NCBI GenBank assembly: GCA_024138015.1
Contig: JAMXBB010000002.1
Span: 6,861,995 to 6,925,994 of the forward strand
DNA: 64,000 nucleotides
Source: Lumnitzera littorea
Taxonomy: Eukaryota; Streptophyta; Magnoliopsida; Myrtales; Combretaceae
Direction of reading: 5' to 3'
Positions 11,860-23,974 of this stretch are shown one piece after another. Both the position numbers and the translations under genes were made by a program. Numbering within the stretch: position 1 is the stretch's first letter; each line of letters opens with the position of its first letter. The notes beneath the pieces were generated by a model. That model saw only the letters and a list, made by a program, of their open reading frames with translations, was not told where the DNA came from and did not search any database.

Positions 11860-13325
11860 TTTTATATTCGGATGCTAAAGTTTATGAAGTTGATGTGGCA
11901 AATAGATATAAAATGAATAATATGAGATTGGTTTGTTATACTGGTGGAAATATTGTGGAAGGACAAGATGGGGTGCAGTATAATAGGCACTCGAGAACAG
12001 TAGTTGAAGTTTTATTTGGGGCTATGTATGACCAGTTTATTGGATTTATATATAATCGACTTTGAGTTGACATAACGACACATTAGGTTAAGTTGATTCA
12101 CAAATGCCCCCTTATAGATGCGATTAGAGATATGTTATGTGTTGTCCTTATTAACAATGATTATGATGTCTAACAACTCATGGCTTCCTCAATAGGACGT
12201 GATGGAGTTAGTAGTTCAGTAGAATTATATATTAAAATTCATGAAGTGAACCCACCATCGATAGCTCCCCTCCTTCGATGTCGAAGGGCACAATGACAAT
12301 GTTGAAGTGCAAGTTGAAATTAGAGTGTTCAAATCTCTACCAGTCCCACCAAGTCATGCACCAAGTAGCAGTTGCATGTCCTGTAAACATAATGTAATGA
12401 TCACTAGTGAATCTAATCGAGATACTGATATAGAGAATGTACTGGCTTATGGGGACAATAATGAAGATTCCGATGATATAGATTTTAACGTTAACATTAG
12501 TCCGACTGAATGCTGGTTGTAGGAAGTGGAAGAAGTACAAGGATCATATGGATAAAACGATTAGAGGCATGGGTTAAGCACAGATGTGGATGCGGTTGGA
12601 ATGTTGGAATCCATGCCTTTTTATAAGGTAAGTGCTAAGGATAAATTGGTGTCGTTTGAGAATAGCATAAATGATGGTAAATTGAGCTTCAACGATAAAT
12701 TGAAGGTAGGCATACAGTTAAAAAAAAAATCTACAAATAGCTGTAAAACTGCATCATGTTATGAACCACTATGACTTCATCGTTAAGGAGTTTGAACCTA
12801 CAGTATGGTCTATCATATATATTAATTGGGAAAAGGGATGTTAGTGGAGACTTAGAGCTTGTAAGAGGCATCATGGTAAATGCTTTGTGATAACCAAGTT
12901 TATAGGTCCACACATGTTCTTTAATCCTACTATAAACTAGGACAACTTGAAATTAGATTTAAACACCCTATCCTACTTTCCAATAAAAGATGTACAAGAG
13001 TTACCGAGCATTGAGGTAAGACACTTATAGGCAAGCATTTGTAAATAATATGGTTATACTGTGCACATAAAGAGAATTAGCGAAGTAAAGTGTAAATCTA
13101 TTGAACAGGTTTATGGAAGGTAAGAGGAGTCATATGTAGTGTTCTCACATTTACTAAATACCATCCGAGAAGCTAATCTTGGCATTATGGTAGAGAGAAA
13201 ATGGCAAGATAATGATGCGGTCGGGCATGTGTTCTTCAATAGAGTCTTCTAAGCATTCAAACCGTATATTAAGGCCTTTATACATTGCAGGCCTATCATT
13301 ACTATGAGGTCCTACAACAATTGAT
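11860..13325 (+). pseudogene. Mutator-like (MULE) transposase relic, N-terminal half
   Basis: Reading across frames on the plus strand gives blocks typical of plant MURA-type transposases: MRLVCYTGGNIVEGQDGVQY near the start; DFIVKEFEPTVWSII (about 12,775-12,820); a WRLRACKRHHG and FVITKFIGPHMF block; then SEVKCKSIEQVYGRWEESY (about 13,080-13,135), ANLGIMVERKW, and FKPYIKAFIHCRPII ending near 13,310. Known order in the family: a MuDR N-terminal domain, a WRKY-like DNA-binding FLYWCH/MULE region, then the DDE core. Here the sequence stops where the first catalytic Asp of the DDE core would follow (canonical RPIISIDGTH), so the catalytic domain is absent. Multiple stops and frameshifts are present. 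No terminal inverted repeats were found. Confidence 0.75.
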
Positions 13326-13439
13326 GATTGACTCACAATCGGTTGATTCTAAAACGGTTTATAAAATTTAAGGCAATCGTGTAAATTATCTAATTGAGTC
13401 CAAATCTTACAACAGAGTTAAGAATTTTAATAAAAGAGA

Positions 13440-13905
13440 TTCCATTAGTTTGGATTTAGGAAAGTAAATAATAAAATAATTAATTATTATAATATTAAGT
13501 TATATATATATTACCTATTATTTATCGAAAACGTATAAAACGAGTTTTGATAATTAATGAATCGATAAAAATAAACTATATGTATACTAAAAATCATAAA
13601 CTAATTTAAATAATATTTAGGTATATTTATTTGTACCATATATATATTTATATGTAGATAAAAATACATGAATTACTTAAAATACCTAATATATATCAAA
13701 ATAATGTTAGATAATTAAAAAAATTTCATAAAAAAATTATTAAAAAATCAAGAAAAATGTGGAATGGTTTGGAATTGGGGCATGGTACCTTGGAAATGGA
13801 AGATGGAGATTTAACCAATCAAAATTAGATAAATAGAAAATAAAAAAAAAAGAGGATAAGGAACAAATATCATGAAAAAAATTAAAAAGAAAACCTAACC
13901 CCTAC
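13440..13905 (+). repeat. Truncated LTR fragment of the same family as the 15,951-18,804 solo LTR
   Basis: Shares ordered blocks with about 16,185-16,500 of the solo LTR: ATATGTATACTAAAAAT, AATAATATTTAGG followed by a TGTACC/CGTGTATCC region, TAGATAAAAATAC, and CAAGAAAAATGTGG versus CAGAAGTGGATAAC. Same orientation. Its right end abuts the left edge of the duplicated WSD block (about 13,912). Confidence 0.55.
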
Positions 13906-16541
13906 TATAACCAAAAGTCCAAGTGTTGGTCGTAAATTGAAGTACACCATGCCTCTAACACGCAAACTTTTTGGAAGATTCATATTATTGCCTTTGGCAT
14001 TCTCACCATTTTTAACTTTACCTATAAAAATATTGAAGTAGGAAGTTTTTGCGTTAAACATCGGAATAGTAAGTTGATCAAGCAAAATTCTACCCTTCAT
14101 TATAAGTTGTAAAAAAGGAATAAAAATAGCCTTTATATGAGTATAGATATCAACTCACCATATCTCCTATTCAGATATTGAGAAAGACCGGCTTGTGTTA
14201 TTCCTAGTAAAACATCATTTATGGTCTGGAGCGATGGAAATAGAAAATTAGCTATATTTTCAAGAAATGCAAGACATCGTCTAAGCCTAGTGCATTTTTT
14301 TTTTTTATAATAATGGTTAACAATCGAAATAGCTTATACGTTTATAATATGCCATTTCAAGATAGAATTATTATATAAGTTCTGATTTTTCTAATCTAGG
14401 AAAGCAAAAAGAAATAGAAAATGTCATATTAATTGGCTTGTTTTGACGAAAGTATAAATTTTAAGACATAAATAAAACTCAACATTTGAGATAACACAAC
14501 ATGGTTCAACATCATCCAATCGAAACCCGTATTACTAGAATCAGTAGATGATGGGTAATTTTAAAACATATATTCAGTTTTTGAAATACTTAGAAACAAG
14601 GAAAAATAAATGATATGTGGTCTACTTGAAGGTTGATTAGTAAAGATGAACTCGAAATCAACACTATGTCACGTATATAATAAGGATAGCCTACATATGA
14701 TTTGTATGTGCAATGTAGCGACAAGTACTACTATTTAAAAGCGTATACAATTAATTTGATAGATTTTAATACAAATGAAAATTAGATATGAAACGCAATG
14801 TAAACCAATTCCTTCAGCCATTACTTAAAAAAAAAAAAAAAAAAAAAAGATCCTTCATCCAAATTTTTATATAGAAACAAACAAATTACATTAAAAGACA
14901 CATCTTGATATGCTGAGGTTGTTTCTTGGGATAAATATTGAACTTGATATGATATGGCTTGATTACATGGAATCTAAAGTAAAGATAATAAAATAGTGTG
15001 AATAATTTAAATATCTAGATGGTTTATAATTTTTACACATTCCTAAATTTATACGAAATGCAAAGGTGATATAATTACATTTTTTAAAATGAAATATATT
15101 ATTTTTTTCAATAAGAAAAAAGAAGGGAAAAATCACATATACAATATGCTTCGACCCAAAAAAACGATTTGTGGATTATTAAATTAATAAAACATGAAAT
15201 TTAATCAAACTCAACATCACAAAATGTGATACCAATCTGGGTTCATTATTTTGAAAACAATATAATTGTTTTTTAAATAACAATTTTCCAGTGTGAAAAT
15301 AAAAATGAAAAAAATGTCGCATTAAATAACTAATCTTGATCAAGCAACTAATCTATTGAGACGAAATTTGAGCTTACAACTTATAAGGCCAACTTAAATA
15401 TTCTTGTGATGAAAATAAGAAAATGAAATAATTACTTACTATAGCACAAGAAACAATAATTACTTAACGTAGAGTCCAAATTTAAGGAAAAAGACTTAAA
15501 TCAGGGTATGGTTCCAAACCGGTCCAAGACTAGCCCTAGTCCTATTGGTAAGAGAGCATACGATTTGAATTGGTTTGGTTTTCTTTTCAAACCATAAATA
15601 TGTAGTTTGGTTTTTTACAGTTTTGAACTAATTCGTATGGTTTAGACTATGAATTTTTTCATATCATAAAGCTTCAATTTGATAATGTTTGATTTGTGAG
15701 TTGGACCATATTTTCAATTGAAATACTATATTAGGAACTCAAAAGGGGAGGGTTGGGTCGAGTTTAATGCCTAAATTTTACTTTAATACTAATTTCTTAA
15801 TTTAAGTAACTAAATGAACACAATATCAAGACAATAAAATAATAATGAGTATAATCAAAATAATGATAAAATAGTAATAAATGCAAAAAATAAAAGAGAT
15901 AAGAATAGAAAAAATCAAGCCCAAGTTGAATATAGAGTTCAGACCACCCCTGTAAGCCCCAAAGTTCAGCCAAGTAACCGTAAGATTAAACCTAGAACCC
16001 AAGATTTAGGGCGATCGGCTAAAGGATCCGATCAAACCCAAATTATAAACTATTTAGCAAAATACCAGTAAAAATGACCCTGTAAACTTAAATTTAAGAA
16101 AATGAGTAGTAAAATAGGAGACTATAAAATTTTCAAATTTTAAGCATAATAACTGCTAATTACCGAAAAGGCAAAAAGTGTAATATAATAACTAATAAAT
16201 TAGTAGAGATAGATTATATGTATACTAAAAATTTTAGAATGACCAAAATAATATTTAGGAATGTTCACGTGTATCCTACATGTATTTACGTGTAGATAAA
16301 AATACGCGTAATTAGTGAAATTAGCCGAAAACTAAGTAAATAATTAAAGAAAAATATAAAATAATTATAGAAAAAATTAGAAAAAAATCAGAAGTGGATA
16401 ACTAAAGCAAGATCAGGTCGTGGCAGGTTCAAATCAGAAAAAGAAAAATTACCCAATAAGAATTGGACAAATAAAAAGCCAAAAATCAAGGAATTGGGGC
16501 AAAATCCCATCAAATTAATGCACAATAATTACACTAAAGCC

Positions 16542-16550
16542 CTATAAATA
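16542..16550 (+). promoter_or_regulatory. TATA box of the solo LTR
   Basis: CCTATAAATAGCAGG is a strong plant TATA context, about 30 nt before the short open frame that begins at 16,574. It faces the plus strand, antisense to the WSD pseudogene. Confidence 0.6.
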
Positions 16551-16679
16551 GCAGGAAAAATCCAGGAACTCATTTGGACAGTTTGGAATCAGAGAAAATT
16601 AGGGAGAGTCGAAAATTGAGAGAAAAATTCGGTTTGGAAAAAAAATTAGAAAAATCTGTGCAATTAGGGCTTCTAAAGG

Positions 16680-16800
16680 GAACCCCCATCAGACGAGCAG
16701 CTGGAAGTGGACGGCCACCACCACCATACGGTGGTGGCAGCGCCCAGGCCGGCCGACAAGGCCACGGCGGCCCGCGGTGGACGGAGCCACCTGAACCAGT
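16680..16800 (+). other. GC-rich island with an 8-bp hairpin inside the solo LTR
   Basis: About 120 bp that is strikingly GC-rich against an AT-rich surround. It includes CCACCACC-ATAC-GGTGGTGG, a perfect 8-bp stem with a 4-nt loop. It sits just downstream of the LTR TATA box, in the presumed transcribed leader, within an 85-codon open frame (16,574-16,831) that has a proline/glycine-rich tail. That frame matches nothing I recognise. Confidence 0.55.
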
Positions 16801-19299
16801 GAGTCCAAATTCCAGCCCGATTCTTGTATAATTTTGTAAAATTAGTTATTTTACCCATAAAATTATGAAACTTGTTATTCTGAGGTTTTATTATATGTAG
16901 ATTTAGGGAAAAATGTTGATTTAGTTTAATTATGTCTAGAAATATAGGGTCCTTAACAAATTGTTCAAAACCGAGCATGATTAAACCAGAAATTAAATAG
17001 GCTTAGGGATGTAGTTTGGGGCTCAAAATTTTTCTGTAGGATTCTCATATGATGTAGAACAATGCTATGAAGCCATTTTTATTAAATTAATTTTTTAAAA
17101 TTTTAAGTTAATTTTTAGCCCTAAAATGATGGTAAAATTGGGTGATTTAGGATTAATTAGGTGATTAGGATGTTAATTACTGATTTGGATTTTAATTAGA
17201 TGTTTAAGGAAGTTAATCTCTGCAGTGGAACCCTAATCTTAGCCTTTAGGTACTAAGTATGGTTAATTAGGGAAATTAGGTAAAGAATATAAAAAATTAG
17301 GAATATGTGAAAATGTAAATTAATAAATCTGAAAAAATAAAGTTATTTAGATAATATTATAATTGAAATCAGAAAAATAATAAATCTGAAATAATATTTA
17401 ATTTTAAGTAAATATCTCAAAATGTAAGATTTTTACACATCGGGAATAAATTCGATACCTCAATTAGGGTTAGCGTGTACCGAATAGTTTAGAATACCAA
17501 AATTACGACCCAATAGGATATTGGGATACTCGAGCTTAATGTGATTAATTTCACAATAGGATTCGAACATGTTAAGGATTTAAAAATCGAACTAAAACCT
17601 AATTTAGAAATCGATGCGAAAACCGAACCTGAACCTAACCCTAAACCTAGAATAATGGTAAAAGACTTAATACCTAGATAATTAGACATATTAAACCTTA
17701 AACAAAACCTAATAATAAACGTTATAGAATAAAATGAACTTGTAATATTTATATGAAAAGCTAAAACCACGTTCATGTTATAGGGATGATCGGCGATGGC
17801 TTGAGCAAATCGGACCTCGAGTGAGTGAGCGAGGAGTCGAGGTAAGTTGAGATTAATACGTTGCTGTATTTTTGGAGGCTTAAGATTATGCTTGGTTGTG
17901 CTTGTCAGATAGTTGAATGTGTGCATGTGCTTGATTATGGGTGATGCGATGATTCTGTTTGTTGCTTTGGCACATGTTGTATGAATTGTATGTAATGATT
18001 GATCACCCTAAATTGGACTTAATCAAATATACGACAAGTAATCATAATCGAACATGCATGGCAACCCGTTAGGGGATTTAGGACTCTTCGGCCAAATACC
18101 GACCCCTTCGGAAGGGATAGCGCAGGATTGCAAAATGGTCCCTTCTTCATCCTCGGTCGAACTAAATGACAGGAGAGGAGGTCGCGGCAAGGGTGAAGGC
18201 AGTGGTTCGAAGGTAGTCGCGGGAGGAGCAAGGTCTCCATTACACAAGCCTGGGTTTGGTCGTGAGCTGTTGCAGTAACGGCAACTCCTCAACCCGGATT
18301 AGAGCGGGCGCAATTTCTTTAATCTCACAACGGGCCGGACAACGTCGTGCGATAGCATTTGCTTGCACATGCATTGTACCTAATAAGTGATTGAAAACCT
18401 TGTTGTGTGTATGGTATAGTTTTAAGTCCTCCGTCCTAACTTACTGAGCTGTAGTTGCTCACATCCCTATAGACGTCGTGCAGGTGCTGGCTAAGAAGCG
18501 GCAACAACTACTCTGAAGCTAGCAACTGCTGGATCCTGGGGAGTGAGGAAAAACATTGAAGAATCAACACATGTTTTACTTTTCATTTCTGATTAATGTA
18601 ATAACTGAATTATAGTGACTATATATAACTTTTCTCACTTTCTTAAATGATTTGTTTAAATTACAAATTGTCTACTTCAAAGCGGGTTAGTCGTAGACGC
18701 TTTGTGTAGATCAGGTCTAAGATAGCGGTTGTAAGGCCAACTTCTATCTTAGGATGGTTTACACGGCGGGAGCTGTTACGACTCTGCCGCTTCAGGGCGT
18801 GACAACCCCCTTCTCTCCACGGACACTCAATACCTCAAACTGAGGACTTTATATCATTTTATTAATTTATTAATTTAAGCTTTAAGAACTACACACACAC
18901 AAACTTAATTATACAAGTTTCACACTCATAACTCACCTAATCTTGATTTTATAAGATTCTTAATCGAATCAAGATTTTCAATCACAATAACTCTTAACAC
19001 AAAACACAATATCAACTTACAATACAAACTTAATCTCAAGTATAGTACATTCTCTTAAGGTTCTTACAAGTATGAATCACTTTGCACTATACTAGGGTTT
19101 ACAAATAATTTAGCAAGTTAAGTATACAAGACAAAGGGTAAGTGAACAAAAGGGATAATTGTAAATTTTCAACTCTATTTTTTGTCTTTCAACTATCCAA
19201 TAATTTGCATTTATAGCCTTTCAAGAAAATTTAACTGTTGGTCTACTTCCCTTTGCATTTAATGCTCTATAACAGCTCTTTTTTATATAGACCAATTGG

Positions 19300-19575
19300 G
19301 TGGTTCAAATGGGACAAGTTGGATGCTTCATTTAAATGGGGCTACCAGTTAGACAGTCTTTAAGCAACCAGTCGCATAGTCTAACACACCTTATTAACTT
19401 GCAACAACCAGTCGAATGATTCAAGGACAACCAATCACATAGTCCATCAACTACTACTAATCATAAAACACCTGATGCAACCAACTGAATAGTTCCAAAA
19501 CAACTAATCGTACAGTCCATTACTTGCCACTGATCAAAGAACACCTTATGTAACCAACCAGACAGTTCAAATTAG
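19300..19575. repeat. Degenerate dispersed repeats (ACCAGTCGAATGGTTC-like)
   Basis: At least five diverged copies of a CAACCAGTCG(A/C)AT-AGTYCA motif in 275 bp, separated by 20-60 nt. Probably the U3 enhancer region of the minus-strand LTR-like insertion. Confidence 0.45.
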
Positions 19576-20889
19576 AACAGCTAAACAATACACACTAAGA
19601 TACAACAAACAGTTCTATTCCCTTTTATTTCTTTCAAGAATTTCGAACTTAATTTAATCAAGTTATCTTACAAAGATATCATGCAAAACATAGAGTTATA
19701 AAGATAATTCAAATTCTTTATCAAATTAACAATACTTTTATAAGATTTATAAAGATGTTCATAATCAATGATTAATTTAATATAATTTACATGATTTTGT
19801 TCTCATCAAAATCATACACAAGAACCTATTGGTTTAACATCAACATCTCTTGAATTTGAAAAGCAATCAATGCACAACTGCTTACCATATTAAGAGAATC
19901 CTTCACAAACTTTATGTCATCAAGACTGACAATTCTATGCACGAATCGTCTGGTAGTATTTTCAATCCCATGATCACCTTTTATAGGAGATTTAATGTCC
20001 CTTAGAAACATCAAAGTTGCCAAAAACATTGTCACATCCATAATAGTGTACCACATCTTCTTAAATAATGACCAAGAAGTGATAAAGATCCATCAAAACC
20101 CTAGCTTGCTCTTTGAATTGGTTTGTCTCTTCACATGAAGGCTTGGTAATGCTCGTAGATCAGAGGACTTTCTTGTACAAGAAAGAACAAGAGACATAAG
20201 GGATATACCATTACCTATAGAGTGGTGAATCCAAAAAACACCCATTGCTCCTACATTTGATGTCTTAACATTCAGGATGTGAAATTCCCATAGTGGTTTT
20301 GTCATGTCCACAGTAGTTTAAGTCATGTGCAAAATGTAGTCTTCAATAAAATGGTCTAGTGAGTCCATGTCTAAGTCCAAGTCGAGTACAATCACATGAT
20401 CGTCCATGTGCACTCCTATCTTCACCCACTTTGCTTTTCCTTCTTGGCTAACATCATTGACCTTTTGGTTTAATGGATAAAGATTATATTCTAATATGTT
20501 TGATGCACATATAAAATTTTGGAAAATTAAATAAGAGGGAAACCTTATGGTATATGGAAAAAAAAAAAATAAGGCCATTTTTTTTCTAATTGACTTTAGT
20601 ATTTAGTGATGTACATTTTAAGATAAATTAGTGTTGTTCATCGAACCAAACCGAATCAAGAACTGGATCAAACTGAACAAAACAACCAAAATAAGATTCT
20701 TTTATATTTTGATTTGATTTTCAATTTGATCTCGAGAGAGTCCAAATGATTCATGGTTTTGGTTCAAGAGGTTGAATCAAACTGTTTAAACTCAAACTAA
20801 ACCACTTCTTATTAAAAATAATAAATAAACCATAATTTTTAGTTTTAAAGTCTATTAACATTTCAGTGTAATCGTACTTAACTTTTCTA

Positions 20890-22084
20890 TACATATATAT
20901 AATAATGCAATATGTGACATAATTTATAATAGCAACTTTTATATAAAATAATAATATAATATAGCTAATAAATCAATTTATAATAGAAATCTATTACTAA
21001 TAAAATAATTACTTTTTACAATAATAGAGGAAAATAAAAATAATATAATACGTATATGATATCAAAAAGGTGATCGAGCTGATTCGTGAGATAGATATCC
21101 AAAACAAGAGTATTTAATAAATATAGAATTGTTGTCGGATAGATGGCCTATTAAAAACCAAAATAAATCGAAAATTATACTTTGTTTAATGATATTTAAA
21201 ATATATAATAGTAAATAATTTTACTGGAATAATCTTAAAATGCATGGAATATAATTGTGGAAAGTTGTCCAGCAAAATGAATTGAAGCCAGCGAGAGGAA
21301 GAGTTTGGGAGCGGGGGTGTCTGGGCATGCGAGAGATTGAGAGAGGGGAATTAAAGAGGTGGGGTCCGTCGTGTTATTAAGAGGAAGGGGATTGGGCGAG
21401 AGAAGAGATAGACAGAATGGGGTGGGTGGCCTGGTCAGGTGAAAAAAAAAAATAGCGAGGGACAGAGAGCTGGAGAGATTCAGCAGGGGAGTGGGGTCCG
21501 GCATGAAGACGGGTGGCGTGAGAGATTGAGAGGAGAGATTGGGAAAAGAGAGAGAGGCGAGAGAGGGGTCCGTGATTAAGGTAATTAATGGGGGTGGGGG
21601 GTCCAGCCGAGAGACAAATGGCGAGAGAGAGGTCTGTCAGAGTGAGGAAAAAAAGAAAAGTGAACCGAGTGAGACAAAGAAGGAATGGTTGCGACGGAGA
21701 GAAAAATTTTAAGTTAGGATTTAGAGTGGTCTATAATTTAGGGTGTATGTCTAAATAAATTTAGAAAAAATAAAATATAATTAAAAAGAAAATAAAATAA
21801 TAAAGATTATTAAAAAAATAAAATAAAAATATAGAAAGATATAATATAATAAAAATATGTATTTTATTTATAAAATAAAATTATTCCATTTTATACTTAT
21901 GTAATAATAAAAATTATAAAAAAATATTATCGAAATCTTAATTTAAATATTTATTCTATAAAATAAAATTTAAAATAAATTTAAAATTTATAAATTAAAA
22001 ACATTTTTTCATAAAAATATATTTTATATCAATACTATTTAAATAAATTTTAATTATTTAATTATTATTTTTAATTTAATTAAA
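20890..22084. other. Intergenic: AT-rich flanks around a purine-rich tract
   Basis: No gene recognised. 21,270-21,710 is a strongly purine-rich (GA-rich) plus strand with recurring GAGAGA and GGTCCG. 21,720-22,080 is almost pure A/T. The 89-codon minus-strand frame (21,235-21,504) is low-complexity pyrimidine-rich coding with no domain. Confidence 0.5.
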
Positions 22085-22450
22085 GTGTTTGGACGAGATT
22101 CTAGATCTTAACCCTTTGCAAGAAGGAGGACTAAAAAAATATATTGTTAAGTATAGATACGAAAGGGACAAGTTATAGTTAGTTGTGTCGACTTGTTGAC
22201 GTGGCCTGGAGCAATTTTGACAGTGGATTAAATGTACGACAGTACGTTATAATAGTAAGTGACATCACCAACATTTAAACCTAATTTATCAAATAGGTTC
22301 GCTGCAAGGTCTTGTTCTCTTCACATTGTATGAAGATAAGGTGGAAGCTTAAGAAAATATGATTACGACTAAAATTATGATCACGACTGAAATAAAACAA
22401 ATTTGATAAAATGAATAAGAGCTGATTGCTATATATTTGCAGAATATTTT
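22085..22450. repeat. Segmental duplicate copy A
   Basis: Shares ordered blocks with 23,975-24,055 and 25,170-25,505: TGTACGACAGTACGTTATAA, AAGAAAATATGATTACGACT, and a GAAATAAA(A/C)CAAATTTGATAA block ending GAGCTGATTGC / CAGCTGATTGC. Same orientation. No coding signal. Confidence 0.6.
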
Positions 22451-23970
22451 TTCCTCTATTAGGCAAATTTTTTCATAAGATAGAAATAACAATCATTAAT
22501 ATTTATTAGTTTAATTATTTATTATTTTTTATCTAAAACGTTACATTATATAATACGGCTTCTAAAGGTAAATTATATATTTCTCTTTGTTTTTTTTTTT
22601 CCTGAAAAATTGTAAGCACTTTTTAGACTTTTATAATCCTGAAATACATGCCAATGAACACAGAGATATTTGGACGGCTATAAGGTTACTATCAACCTTT
22701 TTATAGTTTTAGGTATGTTGGATGAATTAACCCAACTAATCCAACTCGGTTTCTATAAAGATCTACAAGGTTTTTTTGTGTTAAAACATATTATTTTCTC
22801 TAATATTATCTAGAAAATATACTTCACTAAAAAAATAAACTAGATTAAAGAAAAATAAAAATAAATTGTAAAAAACTCTCAATTTTCAATTTTTAAAGAA
22901 TTAGACAATTTTTCTTACTTTATACATAAATATAATTATATTATAATATTTTTATTAAACATAGTTTGAACTCGACTTGACCCCGATTGACCCTCCCACC
23001 CTTAACCCCCTTGCTATCCTAGGTCAACTTTTCGATTCGAGTTTGGCTACATAGGTTTTGACATGTAAATGATGTCTTTGAAAACTTAATTATGAACTAA
23101 AATGTTATCCATATTGAACATGAGGAAGGAAAAAAACAAAGGAATTATAGTAATTATAGGAAAGGTTCGAACCTTTTTATAAAAATTGCAAACTTGCTCA
23201 TATTGAGAACAAAATGAACCTATTAGAGTAGAAAAGCTATATAGCAGTTTTATTTGCAGAATTCTCCAAAACACTATTCTATCAAAATGGGTTGCAACTT
23301 TTGATCAATCTTTTGAACAATTGTAAATATTTGAGTTATATCCATACTTAATTAAAAGAGTTGCAAACATTATTCTATCTAAATAAGTTGCAACATTATA
23401 AGATTATGACTCTTGAGAAGAGTCTATATTCTATCTCTATCAAAACTATTGCAAAATACAAACATCTCACATATGGTATATTTAAAGTGTAGCTTGATAC
23501 TTGAATTTTATTATTCAAATATCAAGACTTAATTGTACACTAATTGAATCTCGTATTACCAAAATCGTTATAACCTAATAACATCGCTACTGGTCTTTTA
23601 TCGAGATAAATTAAGATTCAAATCTCTTTTCCGTCATAGTTGAGAAAAAAAAAATCTTGCATTCAAACTCTGTAACAAACTTTATGTGAGAGGTTATTTC
23701 TCTAAGGAAAGTGAATATTTATGTCTCTAAGTCCTTCGTCAAACCTTTTTTTTTTCTTTTTTAACAAAGGCATTCATCCAGCATATTTTCCAAAGTCGTT
23801 ACCACGAGTTAGAATATTCTATTTTCGTAGAAACTATCCCTTTCTTTATTTTACTGGGAATTCTCAATTTAATATCTTTTGTGATTTATTTTTATTAATA
23901 ATAAATATTATACAAATTTTGAAGTGATTTTCACACAACTTAATAATTAAACTTTAATTGATATTTTTGC
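22451..23970. other. Intergenic AT-rich sequence
   Basis: No gene recognised. 22,700-23,060 contains degenerate CAACCC/GGTTGG-type dispersed repeat sequence. A mononucleotide T run and several short AT-rich open frames are present, without domains. Confidence 0.4.
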
Positions 23971-23974
23971 TTTT

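Larger units (their letters stand above)
15951..18804 (+). mobile_element. Ty3/gypsy-type solo LTR with ACCCC target duplication
   Basis: 2,854 bp starting TGTAAGCCCC and ending GGGCGTGACA, so TG...CA with near-inverted termini. ACCCC immediately precedes (15,946-15,950) and follows (18,805-18,809) it: a perfect 5-bp target duplication. No gag or pol lies within. The block TTACTGAGCTGTAGTTGCTCAC near 18,440 resembles the 3' part of chromovirus (Tekay/Del-type) LTRs; that lineage call is tentative. A solo LTR arises by recombination between the two LTRs of a full element. A fragment of the same family lies at 13,440-13,905. Confidence 0.85.
15725..19845 (-). mobile_element. LTR-like insertion in the pseudogene intron, itself split by a solo LTR
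   Basis: Alignment with the functional-copy intron breaks after GGACCATATTTT (about 15,715) and resumes at TTGAATTTGAAAAGCAATC (about 19,850), defining about 4.1 kb of inserted DNA. After subtracting the nested solo LTR about 1.26 kb remains. Read on the minus strand this has a TATA-like GGCTATAAATGC near 19,210 and an upstream portion (19,300-19,570) with repeated ACCAGTCGAATGGTTC-like motifs, resembling the U3 of a copia-type LTR. No coding sequence. Exact ends and target duplication were not resolved. Confidence 0.45.
13912..20461 (-). pseudogene. Partial duplicate of the WSD gene (exons 2-4), disabled
   Basis: Exons correspond to 20461-19886, 14225-14159 and 14021-13912; exon 1 has no counterpart. 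Exon 2 carries two nonsense codons: TAA at 20,320-20,318 (CAA in the other copy) and TGA at 20,095-20,093 (TGG in the other copy). It also has a two-codon insertion (SK), and the catalytic motif reads HHSIGNG, with Asp replaced by Asn at 20,212-20,210. Exon 3 is intact (TINDVLLGITQAGLSQYL). Exon 4 has lost the consensus CAG|GTAGGT donor (now TTG|GTTATA). Homology to the other copy also covers introns and 5' flank (about 1,043-3,795 against 13,917-20,885), so this is a genomic segmental duplication, not a retrocopy. Intron 2 is swollen by an LTR insertion. Confidence 0.88.

Noticed and set aside
17489..17926. 145-codon minus-strand open frame
   Set aside because: Lies entirely within the solo LTR, antisense to it, with no recognisable domain.
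21235..21504. 89-codon minus-strand open frame rich in Pro, Leu and Ser
   Set aside because: Low-complexity translation of the purine-rich tract.
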